Positions 9,088-17,289 of a stretch of DNA of 36,743 nucleotides are shown here, one piece after another. The notes beneath the pieces were generated by a model. That model was not told the origin of the DNA. It did not search any database and saw nothing but the letters and a program-made list of their open reading frames with translations. The stretch covers positions 1 to 36,743 of the forward strand of contig NZ_BBCG01000035.1 of assembly GCF_001311925.1 (NCBI RefSeq), given 5' to 3'. The position numbers were made by a program, and so were the translations under genes. This stretch comes from Cellulosilyticum ruminicola JCM 14822 (GTDB lineage: Bacteria; Bacillota; Clostridia; Lachnospirales; Cellulosilyticaceae). The first letter of the stretch is position 1. Every line of letters begins with the position of its first letter.

Positions 9088-9762
9088 ATGGTTAAATTTA
9101 ATAATAGTTGGGATGAAGTGCTTAGGGGAGAGTTTGACAAACCTTATTACTTAGCCTTACGTAATTTTTTAAAACAAGAATATCAAACACAAACAATCTA
9201 TCCACCAGCTGAAGAGTTATTTAGTGCTATGCGTGTGACAAGCTATGAAGATACAAAAATTGTTATTTTAGGGCAAGACCCTTATCATGGCGCAGGACAA
9301 GCGCATGGTATGGCTTTTTCTGTGCAACCAGGTGTACCTACCCCTCCTTCTTTAAAAAATATATACAAGGAATTAAATACAACTATGGGGTGTTATATTC
9401 CCAATAATGGGTATTTAATGAAATGGGCTGAGCAAGGTGTACTTTTATTAAACACTGTATTAAGCGTACGTGCCTCTAAGCCGCAATCACATAAAGGACA
9501 AGGTTGGGAAGTGTTTACAGATGAAGTGATTAAAAAGCTTAATGAACGTGAAGATTCTGTTATTTTTCTCTTATGGGGAGCACCAGCACGTAAAAAAGTG
9601 AAATTTATTACAAATCCACAACATAAGATTTTAGAGGCAGCACATCCAAGTCCACTTTCAGCTTATAATGGGTTCTTTGGTTGTGATCACTTTAGAAAAG
9701 CAAATCAGTTATTAGAAGAAATGGGTAAAACGCCGATTGATTTTCAAATTGAAAATATGTAG
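9088..9762 (+). CDS. ung: Uracil-DNA glycosylase, family 1
   Basis: Removes uracil from DNA to start base excision repair. At 224 residues it has the normal length. Family 1 motifs are present: GQDPYHG with catalytic Asp64, the [16 protein letters not shown] proline-rich loop, [13 protein letters not shown], and [13 protein letters not shown] with catalytic His186. A TATAAT at 9051-9056 may serve as its -10, but the -35 is unclear and would overlap the preceding terminator. No terminator is seen after the stop; the next transcript starts from its own strong promoter within 20 bases. Confidence 0.97.
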   Translation: MVKFNNSWDEVLRGEFDKPYYLALRNFLKQEYQTQTIYPPAEELFSAMRVTSYEDTKIVILGQDPYHGAGQAHGMAFSVQPGVPTPPSLKNIYKELNTTMGCYIPNNGYLMKWAEQGVLLLNTVLSVRASKPQSHKGQGWEVFTDEVIKKLNEREDSVIFLLWGAPARKKVKFITNPQHKILEAAHPSPLSAYNGFFGCDHFRKANQLLEEMGKTPIDFQIENM

Positions 9763-9780
9763 TAAATAAATTTTAAAGTA

Positions 9781-9809
9781 TTGACAAATAATATTGTGTT
9801 ATTTATAAT
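9781..9809 (+). promoter_or_regulatory. Consensus promoter of the T-box/asnA transcript
   Basis: Perfect TTGACA at 9781-9786 and perfect TATAAT at 9804-9809 are separated by 17 bases, with the T-box Stem I beginning about 70 bases downstream. Confidence 0.9.
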
Positions 9810-9877
9810 ATCACATATATTTAATAAAAATTCGTTAAAATAATAAAAAACTATGAAAAGAAGAGTAGAAATATAGT

Positions 9878-10115
9878 TAAGCTTTCAGAGAGCTGAGGTA
9901 GCTGAAAATCAGCAGTTTATTATATTTTGAAGAACCTCTTGGAGTTGCTAACTGAACAGCTGAGGCTTAGTAGGCTTAGACGGGGTAGACCGTTATATCT
10001 AAGGCGTATCGAAATTATTTCTGTACGTAGCTAAGAGGATTCTTAAAAATAAGAATCAATTAGGGTGGCAACGCGGGTAATCTTCGTCCCTTTGTTTTGG
10101 GGACGGAGTTTTTTT
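9878..10115 (+). ncRNA. T-box riboswitch leader, probably asparagine-specific
   Basis: The leader senses uncharged tRNA and lets transcription continue into asnA when asparagine is scarce. The conserved T-box sequence AGGGTGGCAACGCGG lies at 10062-10076. The terminator stem pairs 10082-10091 with 10099-10108 and is followed by seven T. Stem I is closed by TAAGC/GCTTA and TCAG/CTGA pairs around 9878-9890 and 9960-9970. On its 3' side, AAC at 9955-9957 followed by A is a fitting Asn specifier codon, although another AAC at 9950-9952 also lies in the loop region. The Asn assignment agrees with the downstream gene. Confidence 0.93.
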
Positions 10116-10145
10116 ATATTTTGCAAAAATTAAGGAGGATATCAC

Positions 10146-11153
10146 ATGAAATTATTTTTACCAAAAAGCTATGAATCAAGAATAGATTTAAAAGAAACAG
10201 AGGTGGCTATTAAAAAGCTTAAAGATTATTTTGAAAATGCTTTAGCTTATGAGCTTTATTTAACACGTGTTTCAGCGCCACTTTTCGTAAAACCAGAGAC
10301 AGGTCTTAATGATAATTTAAATGGGGTAGAAAGACCTGTAAGTTTTGATGTATTAGATGATAACAAAGCGGTAGTAGAAGTTGTACATTCTCTTGCTAAA
10401 TGGAAACGTATGGCACTTGATCGTTATAAATTTAGCGTAAATGAAGGCTTATATACAGATATGAACGCTATTAGAAGAGATGAAGAACTTGATAACTTAC
10501 ATTCAATTTATGTAGATCAATGGGACTGGGAAAAAGTTATTACAAAAGAAATGCGTAATGAAGCAACACTTAAAGAAACAGTTAAAAAGATTTACAATGC
10601 CTTCTTAAAAACAGAAAAATATATTACAACTGAATACCCAAACTTAGATAAATGGCTACCAGATGAAATATATTTCATTACAACACAAGAACTATTAGAC
10701 AAATATCCAGACCTTACAGCAAAAGAAAGAGAAAATGCAATTTGTAAAGAAAAGAAAGCAGTTTTCATCATGAAAATAGGGGATCTTCTTACAAATGGTG
10801 AAAAACATGATGGTCGTGCACCAGACTATGATGATTGGAGCTTAAATGGAGATATTCTTTTCTGGCATCCAATCTTAGAGTGTGCTTTTGAACTTTCTTC
10901 AATGGGTATTCGTGTCAGTGAAGAAAGCCTTAAAGAACAGCTTGTAAAAGCAGGATGTATGGAACGTAGTGAACTTGATTTTCACAAAAAAATCCTTAAC
11001 AAAGAATTACCATATACAATTGGTGGTGGAATTGGTCAATCTCGTATTTGTATGTACTTCTTACATAAAGTGCATATTGGAGAAGTTCAAGCATCTATTT
11101 GGCCAGATGAAATGCATGAAAAATGTGAAGCGCAAGGTGTTATTTTACTTTAA
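10146..11153 (+). CDS. asnA: Aspartate-ammonia ligase (asparagine synthetase A)
   Basis: Makes asparagine from aspartate, ammonia and ATP. The 335-residue protein matches AsnA throughout: an N-terminal SYESR segment, [40 protein letters not shown], and a C-terminal [11 protein letters not shown] motif of class II synthetase-like folds. The length is close to the usual 330. The ATG follows TAAGGAGG. Expression is controlled by the T-box leader directly upstream. A perfect terminator hairpin follows. Confidence 0.97.
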   Translation: MKLFLPKSYESRIDLKETEVAIKKLKDYFENALAYELYLTRVSAPLFVKPETGLNDNLNGVERPVSFDVLDDNKAVVEVVHSLAKWKRMALDRYKFSVNEGLYTDMNAIRRDEELDNLHSIYVDQWDWEKVITKEMRNEATLKETVKKIYNAFLKTEKYITTEYPNLDKWLPDEIYFITTQELLDKYPDLTAKERENAICKEKKAVFIMKIGDLLTNGEKHDGRAPDYDDWSLNGDILFWHPILECAFELSSMGIRVSEESLKEQLVKAGCMERSELDFHKKILNKELPYTIGGGIGQSRICMYFLHKVHIGEVQASIWPDEMHEKCEAQGVILL

Positions 11154-11201
11154 ATTAAGAGATTATTACAAAGCAAAAAACTTAGTGTTATAGGAGGGGA
11201 A

Positions 11202-11249
11202 AATACCCAAGTCATTATAATGAAGATTGTAATGACTTGGGTATTTTTA
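11202..11249 (+). terminator. Terminator of asnA
   Basis: A perfect 16-base stem (AATACCCAAGTCATTA at 11202-11217 pairing with 11230-11245) is followed by a T-rich stretch. The T run lies to the right, so it acts on the plus strand. Confidence 0.9.
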
Positions 11250-11411
11250 TGTGATAGAGTTGTCAGATAAATTCTAAGTATCTTAGATGCTCCTTACAAA
11301 TTTATTTGTCGCAATTATTTTTCTGTTTTAGATAAGATGATTTAAATTAGGTATAAAAAAATAGGAAATATACAAAATAAGGAGGTGAATATAAAGAGAG
11401 GATGAGATTGT

Positions 11412-11846
11412 ATGTTTGGCAGTGTGATAATGGCACTTATTTCAGGAATCTTAATGAGTGTACAAGGTGTTTTTAATACAAGGGTAACTGAAAAAGCTGG
11501 CATATGGTTCACAACAGGAATTGTGAATTTTACAGGTTTTTTGTTGTGCATCTTAATATTACTCTTTGTGAGAGATGAAAATGTAGCAGGCTTGAAGCAT
11601 GTCAATAAGTTGTATTTGTTAGGTGGTGTAATAGGTGCCTGTATTACGTATACTGTTATTATAGCTATAGGCAGTTTGGGACCAGCCTATGCTGTTATGC
11701 TGATTTTAATAGCACAGACTTTGTCAGCTTATTTGATAGAACTTTTTGGCTTGTTTCAAACAGAAAAATCTCCTTTTGTATGGTCTAAATTAGTAGGTGT
11801 AGGGGTGATGATTGTAGGGATTATTATTTTTCAGTGGAAACATTAA
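11412..11846 (+). CDS. Small DMT-type transporter (YdcZ/DUF606 family)
   Basis: A 144-residue membrane protein with four to five hydrophobic segments. The first helix with SGILMSVQGVFNTRV and the later GACITYTVIIAI and SAYLIELFG segments resemble the DUF606/YdcZ branch of the drug/metabolite transporter superfamily, which are often half-size proteins acting as pairs. Only one copy is present here. The substrate is unknown. The ribosome site is weak (AGAGAGGATGAGATT before the ATG). The dehydrogenase gene starts 12 bases after the stop, so the two are likely translated from one mRNA and may share a metabolite. Confidence 0.75.
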   Translation: MFGSVIMALISGILMSVQGVFNTRVTEKAGIWFTTGIVNFTGFLLCILILLFVRDENVAGLKHVNKLYLLGGVIGACITYTVIIAIGSLGPAYAVMLILIAQTLSAYLIELFGLFQTEKSPFVWSKLVGVGVMIVGIIIFQWKH

Positions 11847-11858
11847 AGGAGGACATCA

Positions 11859-12809
11859 ATGATTAAAAATAAAGTATGTATTATAGGTGCAGGCATGGTG
11901 GGAGCGGCTACCATGATTGCTATATTAAATACAGGGTTAGTGGCTGAAATTGTAATGATTGATCAAAATGAAGAAAGAGCAGAAGGAGAAGCAATTGATG
12001 CATTTCATACAACCTCCTTTACGTATATGCCTAATGTTTTGATTCGAAAGGGTTCCTATGAAGACTGTAAGGATGCGCAGATTATTGTTATGACAGCAGG
12101 GCCTAGTATTAAGCCAGGAGACAATATGGATAGACGTGTCTTAACTAAAATCAATGCAGAAGTTACTAGAAGTGTTATGTCTCAAATTACGGTCCATACA
12201 AAAGAAGCTATTATTATATTTGTTTCTAATCCAGTAGATATTGTGACTTATATTGCGCAAAATGAATTTCATTACCCAAGGAATAAAATTATTGGTTCAG
12301 GAACACTTCTAGATACAGCTAGAATGCGTCGTATTATTGGCGAACATTTCTTAATAGATACAAAAAATGTTCATGGTTATATATTAGGTGAACATGGGCG
12401 TACTTCAATGGCTACATGGAGTTCTTGTAATATAGGAGGCATTCCAATTGCTGAGTGTAGTGAGAAATTTGAAAAGCCAGCAATTAATCAAGAGGAAGTA
12501 TTAAAAGAAGTTGTAGATGCAGGTATTCAAATTATTATGAAGAAGGGGTATACTAACTTTGGAATTGCTGAAACGGTGGCTAGACTTATCAAAGCTATTA
12601 CACTTCATGAGTTAAGTGTATTGCCTATTTCTACAACCCTTGAAGGAGAATATGGTATTCAGAACGTGGCGCTAAGTGTACCATGTATTATAGGACAACA
12701 TGGTATAGAAAGGATTTTACAAGTGCCATTAAATGAAGCAGAGTTAGAAAGCTTAAAGCAAAGTGCAGAAAGTTTAAAAGAGACAATGCGTGAAGCAGGT
12801 GTTTTATAA
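11859..12809 (+). CDS. L-2-hydroxyacid dehydrogenase of the lactate/malate family
   Basis: An NAD-dependent dehydrogenase of 316 residues. It has the Rossmann motif GAGMVG, an Asp at the end of beta-2 (VMID) favouring NAD, FVSNPVDI, LDTARMRR with the substrate Arg, and GEHG with catalytic His179. The specificity loop is unusual. Where lactate dehydrogenases have Gln102 and malate dehydrogenases Arg102, this protein reads AGPSIKPGD with Ile84, and the following segment appears two residues longer than in LDH. That argues against ordinary lactate or malate use. The LDTARM and SNPVD context recalls L-2-hydroxyisocaproate dehydrogenase, so a bulkier 2-oxoacid is possible. AGGAGG precedes the ATG. 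Confidence 0.8.
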   Translation: MIKNKVCIIGAGMVGAATMIAILNTGLVAEIVMIDQNEERAEGEAIDAFHTTSFTYMPNVLIRKGSYEDCKDAQIIVMTAGPSIKPGDNMDRRVLTKINAEVTRSVMSQITVHTKEAIIIFVSNPVDIVTYIAQNEFHYPRNKIIGSGTLLDTARMRRIIGEHFLIDTKNVHGYILGEHGRTSMATWSSCNIGGIPIAECSEKFEKPAINQEEVLKEVVDAGIQIIMKKGYTNFGIAETVARLIKAITLHELSVLPISTTLEGEYGIQNVALSVPCIIGQHGIERILQVPLNEAELESLKQSAESLKETMREAGVL

Positions 12810-12838
12810 ATAAAGAAAGAATAAAAGGCATTGAATAA

Positions 12839-13211
12839 TTATAAATATTTAGCAAAATGTCTTGTATCTTGTTCTGTTTGAGAAGAAATAGGGCCTGAAT
12901 CATCTGCTACAAGAATAACCATGCCGCTTTTAATCTAATATATAATAGGCACATAAGTGGCTCAGAAACTACATTTAAACCTACTTGTTTCATTGTAACA
13001 AGAGTGCGTGCGCCTGAATATGCAGCACCAACTTCTAAGGAAACTTTTTTATTAATAGACCATTCTATATAAATATCTTCTACATGTGACTTGGCAATTG
13101 TTTCAAGAACCTCTGTAGAAGGTGTACCAGGATAAACTGTTACGACTTGAACACCAGCAGCATAGTACCAAGGCCAATTGCTTCATTTCACATAAGTAAT
13201 TTTGTATTCAT
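12839..13211 (-). pseudogene. iorA: Relic of indolepyruvate:ferredoxin oxidoreductase alpha subunit (iorA)
   Basis: Reading the minus strand from an ATG at 13211 preceded by AGGAGG gives the first ~123 residues of IorA if lesions are repaired. Recognisable pieces are NEAIGLG, a YPGTPSTEV motif, EVGAAYSGARTLVTMK and VADDSGPISSQ. IorA binds thiamine diphosphate and oxidises aryl pyruvates to acyl-CoA with ferredoxin. Lesions are a TGA at 13188-13190 where glycine (GGA) is expected, a one-base loss near 13168, another near 12926, and loss of the remaining ~470 residues after the TAA at 12839. No iorB is present. The truncation and nonsense codon make this a true relic even if some indels are sequence errors. 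It ends tail-to-tail with the dehydrogenase gene. Confidence 0.8.
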
Positions 13212-13255
13212 ATTAAACCTCCTAAGTTTAAGTAATAATCAGTGTAAAAAGGCAT

Positions 13256-13455
13256 ATAAAAAGCTCCTATCCTCTGTTTTGAGGACAGGAGCTTAGTCTG
13301 CGGTATCATCTTAATGATGCGAAGCATCCACTTTAGCACTTTGTAACGTTGGTGAAACGGTGAGCATTAATGGCAACAAACAAGTTGTACGTTCCTCTTA
13401 CCCTCTGTGGTCTAATCAATTATTAAGCTTAAGCTGTCGCTCATCAACACAGCTG
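13256..13455 (-). ncRNA. Decayed T-box-like leader of the iorA relic
   Basis: Upstream of the iorA relic lies a T-box-like layout. A terminator has arms at 13261-13274 and 13281-13294 with a minus-strand T run. Before it is GATGATACCGCAG at 13299-13311, resembling the T-box core TGGNACCGCG. A long stem closed by GTTGATG/CACCAAC (13441-13447 with 13348-13354) could be Stem I. The core reads TGAT where functional leaders have TGGN, the bases that pair with the tRNA CCA end, so it is probably dead. A TTC at 13354-13356 on the minus strand would specify Phe, but this is a guess. Confidence 0.5.
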
Positions 13456-13569
13456 GTTGAGTTAAGTTTTTATTTATAAATGGTTTCCACATCATCGGTT
13501 TAAAAGATTAATATAAAAATATATCATGTGGAAAAATAAAGTCATTAAATTTATAATTTAATAAAAATT

Positions 13570-14064
13570 CTAATAATATAGTAATTCTGGAGGTTTATTT
13601 TGGTTAATTTTTAATATACGTTGATTAGAAGAACCACGATATTTAAGATTGGCATCTTTTAATTCTGCTACAAAAGGGCCATCTATAAGCACATCAATTA
13701 ATTGTAAAAGTTCTTTATGCAATGCATTTTCACAAAGCGCTTCATAGGTATATCCTGTATAACACCAAATAGATAGATTCCATTTAGATTTAATATGTTT
13801 TAAAAAAGGAATAAGTGAAGTAGCCTGTATAAAAGGTTCTCCGCCTGATAGGGTTAAACCATCTATCAGTGGAAGAACTTTTGCAATACGTTTTAAGATA
13901 CTTTCATAATCCACTTGCTCACCATAATTCATATTTTGCATTTCAAAGTTATGACACAGTGGACAATGATGTGGACAACCGGATAAGAATAAAACACTTC
14001 TAAAGCCTTCGCCGTTAACTGTAGAATGTTCTAAAAATCCGGCAACCTGCAAAGTACCTATCAT
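13570..14064 (-). CDS. nrdG: Anaerobic ribonucleotide reductase activating protein
   Basis: A radical SAM enzyme that generates the glycyl radical on NrdD. At 164 residues it has the usual compact NrdG size. The [4Fe-4S] cluster cysteines are Cys30, Cys34 and Cys37 in SGCPHHCPLC, matching the CX3CX2C pattern. GLTLSGGEP supplies the SAM-binding GGE, and DVLIDGPF is typical of the family. Its start codon overlaps the nrdD stop by four bases, so the two are translationally coupled. No clear terminator is seen after the gene. Confidence 0.95.
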   Translation of the reverse strand: MIGTLQVAGFLEHSTVNGEGFRSVLFLSGCPHHCPLCHNFEMQNMNYGEQVDYESILKRIAKVLPLIDGLTLSGGEPFIQATSLIPFLKHIKSKWNLSIWCYTGYTYEALCENALHKELLQLIDVLIDGPFVAELKDANLKYRGSSNQRILKINQNKPPELLYY

Positions 14065-16177
14065 AGATTGCTATAGGTATTTGTATGACTGCCATCGTGA
14101 GAAAGGCGATCATGTCTCTCGGCAGCCTTACCAGCCCCAAAGCGCTCATCTAAACTGAGATATCCTGTAACACGGCTAATGCCTTGGATATTTCGGCTAT
14201 TACATTTAGGACAAATATGGCTTTGTTCATTTATACTTGTGCCACAGTCTTTACAATAGCGTAAGTGGAAGTTTATGCCAATATAACTAATGTTAGAAGT
14301 ATCATAGGCATAGTTAATAATTTTTTCAATAGTTTGAGGTGTAGGATAGCCATCTACCTCAATATAACTGATGTGACCACCGTTACACATTTTGTGGAAT
14401 GGTGCCTCAACTTGGATTTTGTCAGGAATAGAAATAGTATAACCTACAGGTACATGGAAACTATTTGTGTAATAATCTTTATCGGTAATACCAGGAATGA
14501 TACCGAATTTTTGTCGATCCTGCACGACGAATTTACCGCTTAAGCCTTCAGCAGGTGTAGCATAACAGCTCCAGTTCATATGGGTTTCCTCGGTTGTTTT
14601 ATCTGTAAAATCACGAATATGCTGGATAATGTCATAACCTAGATGACGAGAAGTTTCAGATTCACCATGATGTTTACCTGTAAGAGCTACCAGCGTTTCA
14701 GCTAAGCCAATAAATCCGATTGCCCAAGAACCGTTTTTGAGAATGGGTTCAATGCTATCGTTAGGGCCTAATCCTTCAGAACCAAGCATAAGGCCTTCAC
14801 CAGCTACAAAAGGCAAATCTTTGAGTTTAAGATGTTGTAAAATAGAATAACGATGCAAAAGAGAAGCTTTCGCATCATTTAAGCGTTCATCTAATAAACT
14901 CCAAAATGTATCTAAATCCCTATGTGCTTCAATGCCAAGACGTGGTAAATTAATCGTTGTAGGGGCATTATTCCCGCGGCGTGCAGGGCCTTCAGGACCA
15001 TTGATATTAGAACAAATATAAGTACGACACCCCATTGTAGCTGGTAAAATGCCACGCTTATAATAATTTAAATTAAAATCTGCATCAATATTCATAAATG
15101 TAGGATTCATACGGGAAGCTGAGACGCGACATGCTATTTGATATAAATAATAATAAGGGTCATCAGGTTTTCTGTTGACACCTTTTTTAATCTAAAAATA
15201 ATATTTGGGAAAATTGGTTGTTCATGTTTACCTAATCCTTTTTCATATTCTTCTAAGAAGATTTGACAGACAAGGGCTGCATCTTTTGAATCAGGTAAAC
15301 CGATATTTAAACTACTAAAAGGTACTTGAGAGCCTGCTCTAGAATGCATCGTATTGAGATTATAAACAATACCTTGCATGGCTTGATGGACACGTAAAAG
15401 CAATTTAGCTTCTATAAAGTCCTTAAATTCATCTTCTCCTTTAATAGCTTTGAATTCTTTATAATCTGAAATAATTTCTTGACGTGTTGCTTCTACATAA
15501 GGTGCCATATCGTTATCAAAGTTAACATGTGATTGGCCGCCAAACATATCATTTTGAGAAGATTGAAGTAAAATGCAACTAAGTTCTGCAGCAGATTCAA
15601 TTCGTTTTGGTTTGCGAATTGTACCATAACCTGTATTAAAACCTTTTTCAAATATTCTACCCGTATCTATATGTAAGCAGTTTATCGTAAGATTGTAACT
15701 ATCTAAATCATGATAATATAAATCGCCTTGTTCATGTAACTTAGCAAGTGATTTAGGCATTTTAGAAAGGTTATGCCATTTATTAGTTTCACTAGCAATC
15801 CGTAATAATTTAGAAGAAAAGTTATTGCCTACGTTGGCATTGTCGCGGTCTGTTTCAATACCGATGTTGTGAACTGTAACCATAAGTTCGGATTTTAAAT
15901 CACGAATACGTGTACGTTCTTTACGATAATTAGAATACGAATTTTTTAATGCTATAAAATCAAGACGCACAAGTGTTTCTTCAATGGTGTCTTGAATTTG
16001 TTCAACTGTCATTTCACAGCTGTAGTGATCATGTAGACGTGAGTTGACTTCTTCTGCTATAATGACTGGATTAATAGATAAGTTTAGATTTTTAGCAGAA
16101 CGTGTAATGGCATTGATGATTTTTGTTAGGTCGAAAGGTACTTTACGCCCATCACGTTTAATCACAGAATAATTCAT
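14061..16177 (-). CDS. nrdD: Anaerobic (class III) ribonucleoside-triphosphate reductase, broken by a one-base frameshift
   Basis: Makes deoxyribonucleotides under anaerobic conditions. The start is ATG 16177 after AAAGGGGGATG; an open frame extending to 16339 runs through promoter DNA and is not coding. Order: ATP-cone (YSVIKRDGRKVPF) in the first ~90 residues, the catalytic barrel, a zinc site with four cysteines (CKDCG and CPKC), and the glycyl-radical region RVTGYL. Two frames meet at 15181-15188: a run of six A before GG on the coding strand lacks one base. Repair gives FRLKKGVNRKPDDPYYYLYQ and about 705 residues, normal for NrdD. Both halves are intact and the enzyme is near-essential for an anaerobe, so a sequence error is likely. 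nrdG overlaps the stop. Confidence 0.93.
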
Positions 16178-16246
16178 GATACATCCCCCTTTATATGCGT
16201 CACATCGCTTTCTAGTATACAATATATGCACATAAATGAAAAAAAT

Positions 16247-16290
16247 TGCACGTATGTTGTATGTCAAAAAAATGCACGTATGTTGTATGT
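16247..16290. repeat. 18-base direct repeats in the nrdD leader, candidate NrdR operator
   Basis: TGCACGTATGTTGTATGT occurs exactly at 16247-16264 and 16273-16290, 26 bases start to start. Partial copies beginning TGCA lie at 16227 (TGCACAT) and 16299 (GTGCAACA). On the minus strand the unit contains ACAACATA, as in some NrdR boxes, which also occur as tandem pairs upstream of reductase genes. The repeats lie downstream of the likely -10, where a bound repressor would block transcription. Confidence 0.55.
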
Positions 16291-16310
16291 TAAAAAGGTG
16301 CAACAAATAT

Positions 16311-16339
16311 ATACTAAATGGTACAAGCTTTATTTTCAA
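16311..16339 (-). promoter_or_regulatory. Candidate nrdDG promoter
   Basis: On the minus strand, TTGAAA (16334-16339) and TAGTAT (16311-16316) are separated by 17 bases. Both hexamers are imperfect. Confidence 0.45.
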
Positions 16340-16474
16340 TAAAGTATTTTGAGATTATTTTGTCAATACTAAATTATAAAAAATAAAAATAATGAGTTTG
16401 CAATATCGATAAGGTGTTGTAAAATAAAAATATAAACATTAGGGTAAGAAAATAAATAATGCAGGAGAAGAAGA

Positions 16475-17182
16475 ATGGAAGCTTATGTTGTAGTGGATAT
16501 TGAAACTACAGGTGGTCACCCTGTAAATAATGAAATTATAGAAATAGGTGCTGTTTATGTAGAAAACGGTGAAGTAAAAAATAGTTTTAATCAGCTTGTA
16601 CGTCCAAATGAAGAGATTTCTGAATATATTATTGGTATTACAGGTATTACAAATGAAATGGTAGCAGAAGCACCACCAATTGAAGTTGTGATGCCACAGT
16701 TTATTGATTTTTGTAAAAATGTCCCTTTAATTGGTCATAATATTAACCTATTTGATTATCGTATGCTGAAGGCTAAGGCAACTTTACTAGGTTTACCATT
16801 TAATAAACAATGTGTAGATACTTTAATTATTTCAAGAAAAATGTTACAAGAACTCCCAAGCCGTAAACTTGGAGATTTATGCGTATATTATGGTATTTCA
16901 TTAGAAAATGCCCATCGTGCATATGATGATGCTTATGCAACCTATAAACTTTATAAATATTTAGAAAAAGATTTTAAGGATAAAGAACCAAGGTTATTTA
17001 AACCAGCAACATTAAAATGGGAAATTCCAAAGCATGTACCACTTACAAAAAGACAAAAAACATATCTAGAAAGTTTATGTCAGCGTCATCAAGTAATCTT
17101 AGAAAAAGATATTAATGAATTAAGTAAGTCAGAAGCCAGCCGCTTAATTGATGGAATTATTGTAAAATATGGGAAAGCATAA
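16475..17182 (+). CDS. DEDDh 3'-5' exonuclease, DnaQ-like
   Basis: A 235-residue protein. The first ~165 residues form an exonuclease domain of the DNA polymerase III epsilon type: DIETTG with metal ligands Asp8 and Glu10, GHNINLFDYRML, and HRAYDDAYAT with the conserved His and Asp. A linker leads to a C-terminal domain of about 50 residues (LTKRQKTYLESLCQ... and LSKSEASRLIDG). This resembles a small helical unit found at the end of several DNA-acting proteins, and its function is unknown. The protein is a stand-alone proofreading or repair exonuclease rather than a PolC part. A terminator follows, so it is separate from the csp genes. Confidence 0.88.
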   Translation: MEAYVVVDIETTGGHPVNNEIIEIGAVYVENGEVKNSFNQLVRPNEEISEYIIGITGITNEMVAEAPPIEVVMPQFIDFCKNVPLIGHNINLFDYRMLKAKATLLGLPFNKQCVDTLIISRKMLQELPSRKLGDLCVYYGISLENAHRAYDDAYATYKLYKYLEKDFKDKEPRLFKPATLKWEIPKHVPLTKRQKTYLESLCQRHQVILEKDINELSKSEASRLIDGIIVKYGKA

Positions 17183-17230
17183 AAGATAATATTTTAAAAA
17201 AAGTCTGCATAAACATAATAATAGTTTACA

Positions 17231-17272
17231 AATGCTCAAAGTCTAAAATAAGGATTTTGAGCATTTCATTTT
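17231..17272 (+). terminator. Terminator of the exonuclease gene
   Basis: Ten-base arms AATGCTCAAA (17231-17240) and TTTGAGCATT (17256-17265) are followed by TCATTTT. It lies only 18 bases before the csp1 ATG, so csp transcription must start inside this gap or read through. Confidence 0.75.
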
Positions 17273-17289
17273 GTAAAGGAGCAAATCAA

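Noticed and set aside
13256-13294. Hairpin as terminator of a plus-strand gene
   Set aside because: The T run is on the minus strand and it sits with the minus-strand T-box-like leader.
16247-16290. CRISPR array
   Set aside because: Only two 18-base copies with an 8-base gap and no cas genes.
16178-16339. N-terminal extension of nrdD up to 16339
   Set aside because: It covers the promoter and operator repeats; ATG 16177 has a strong ribosome site and begins the ATP-cone.
17185-17220. CATAATA at 17214-17220 as a SigG/SigF -10 for the csp operon
   Set aside because: No matching -35 at proper spacing, and it would lie before the terminator hairpin.
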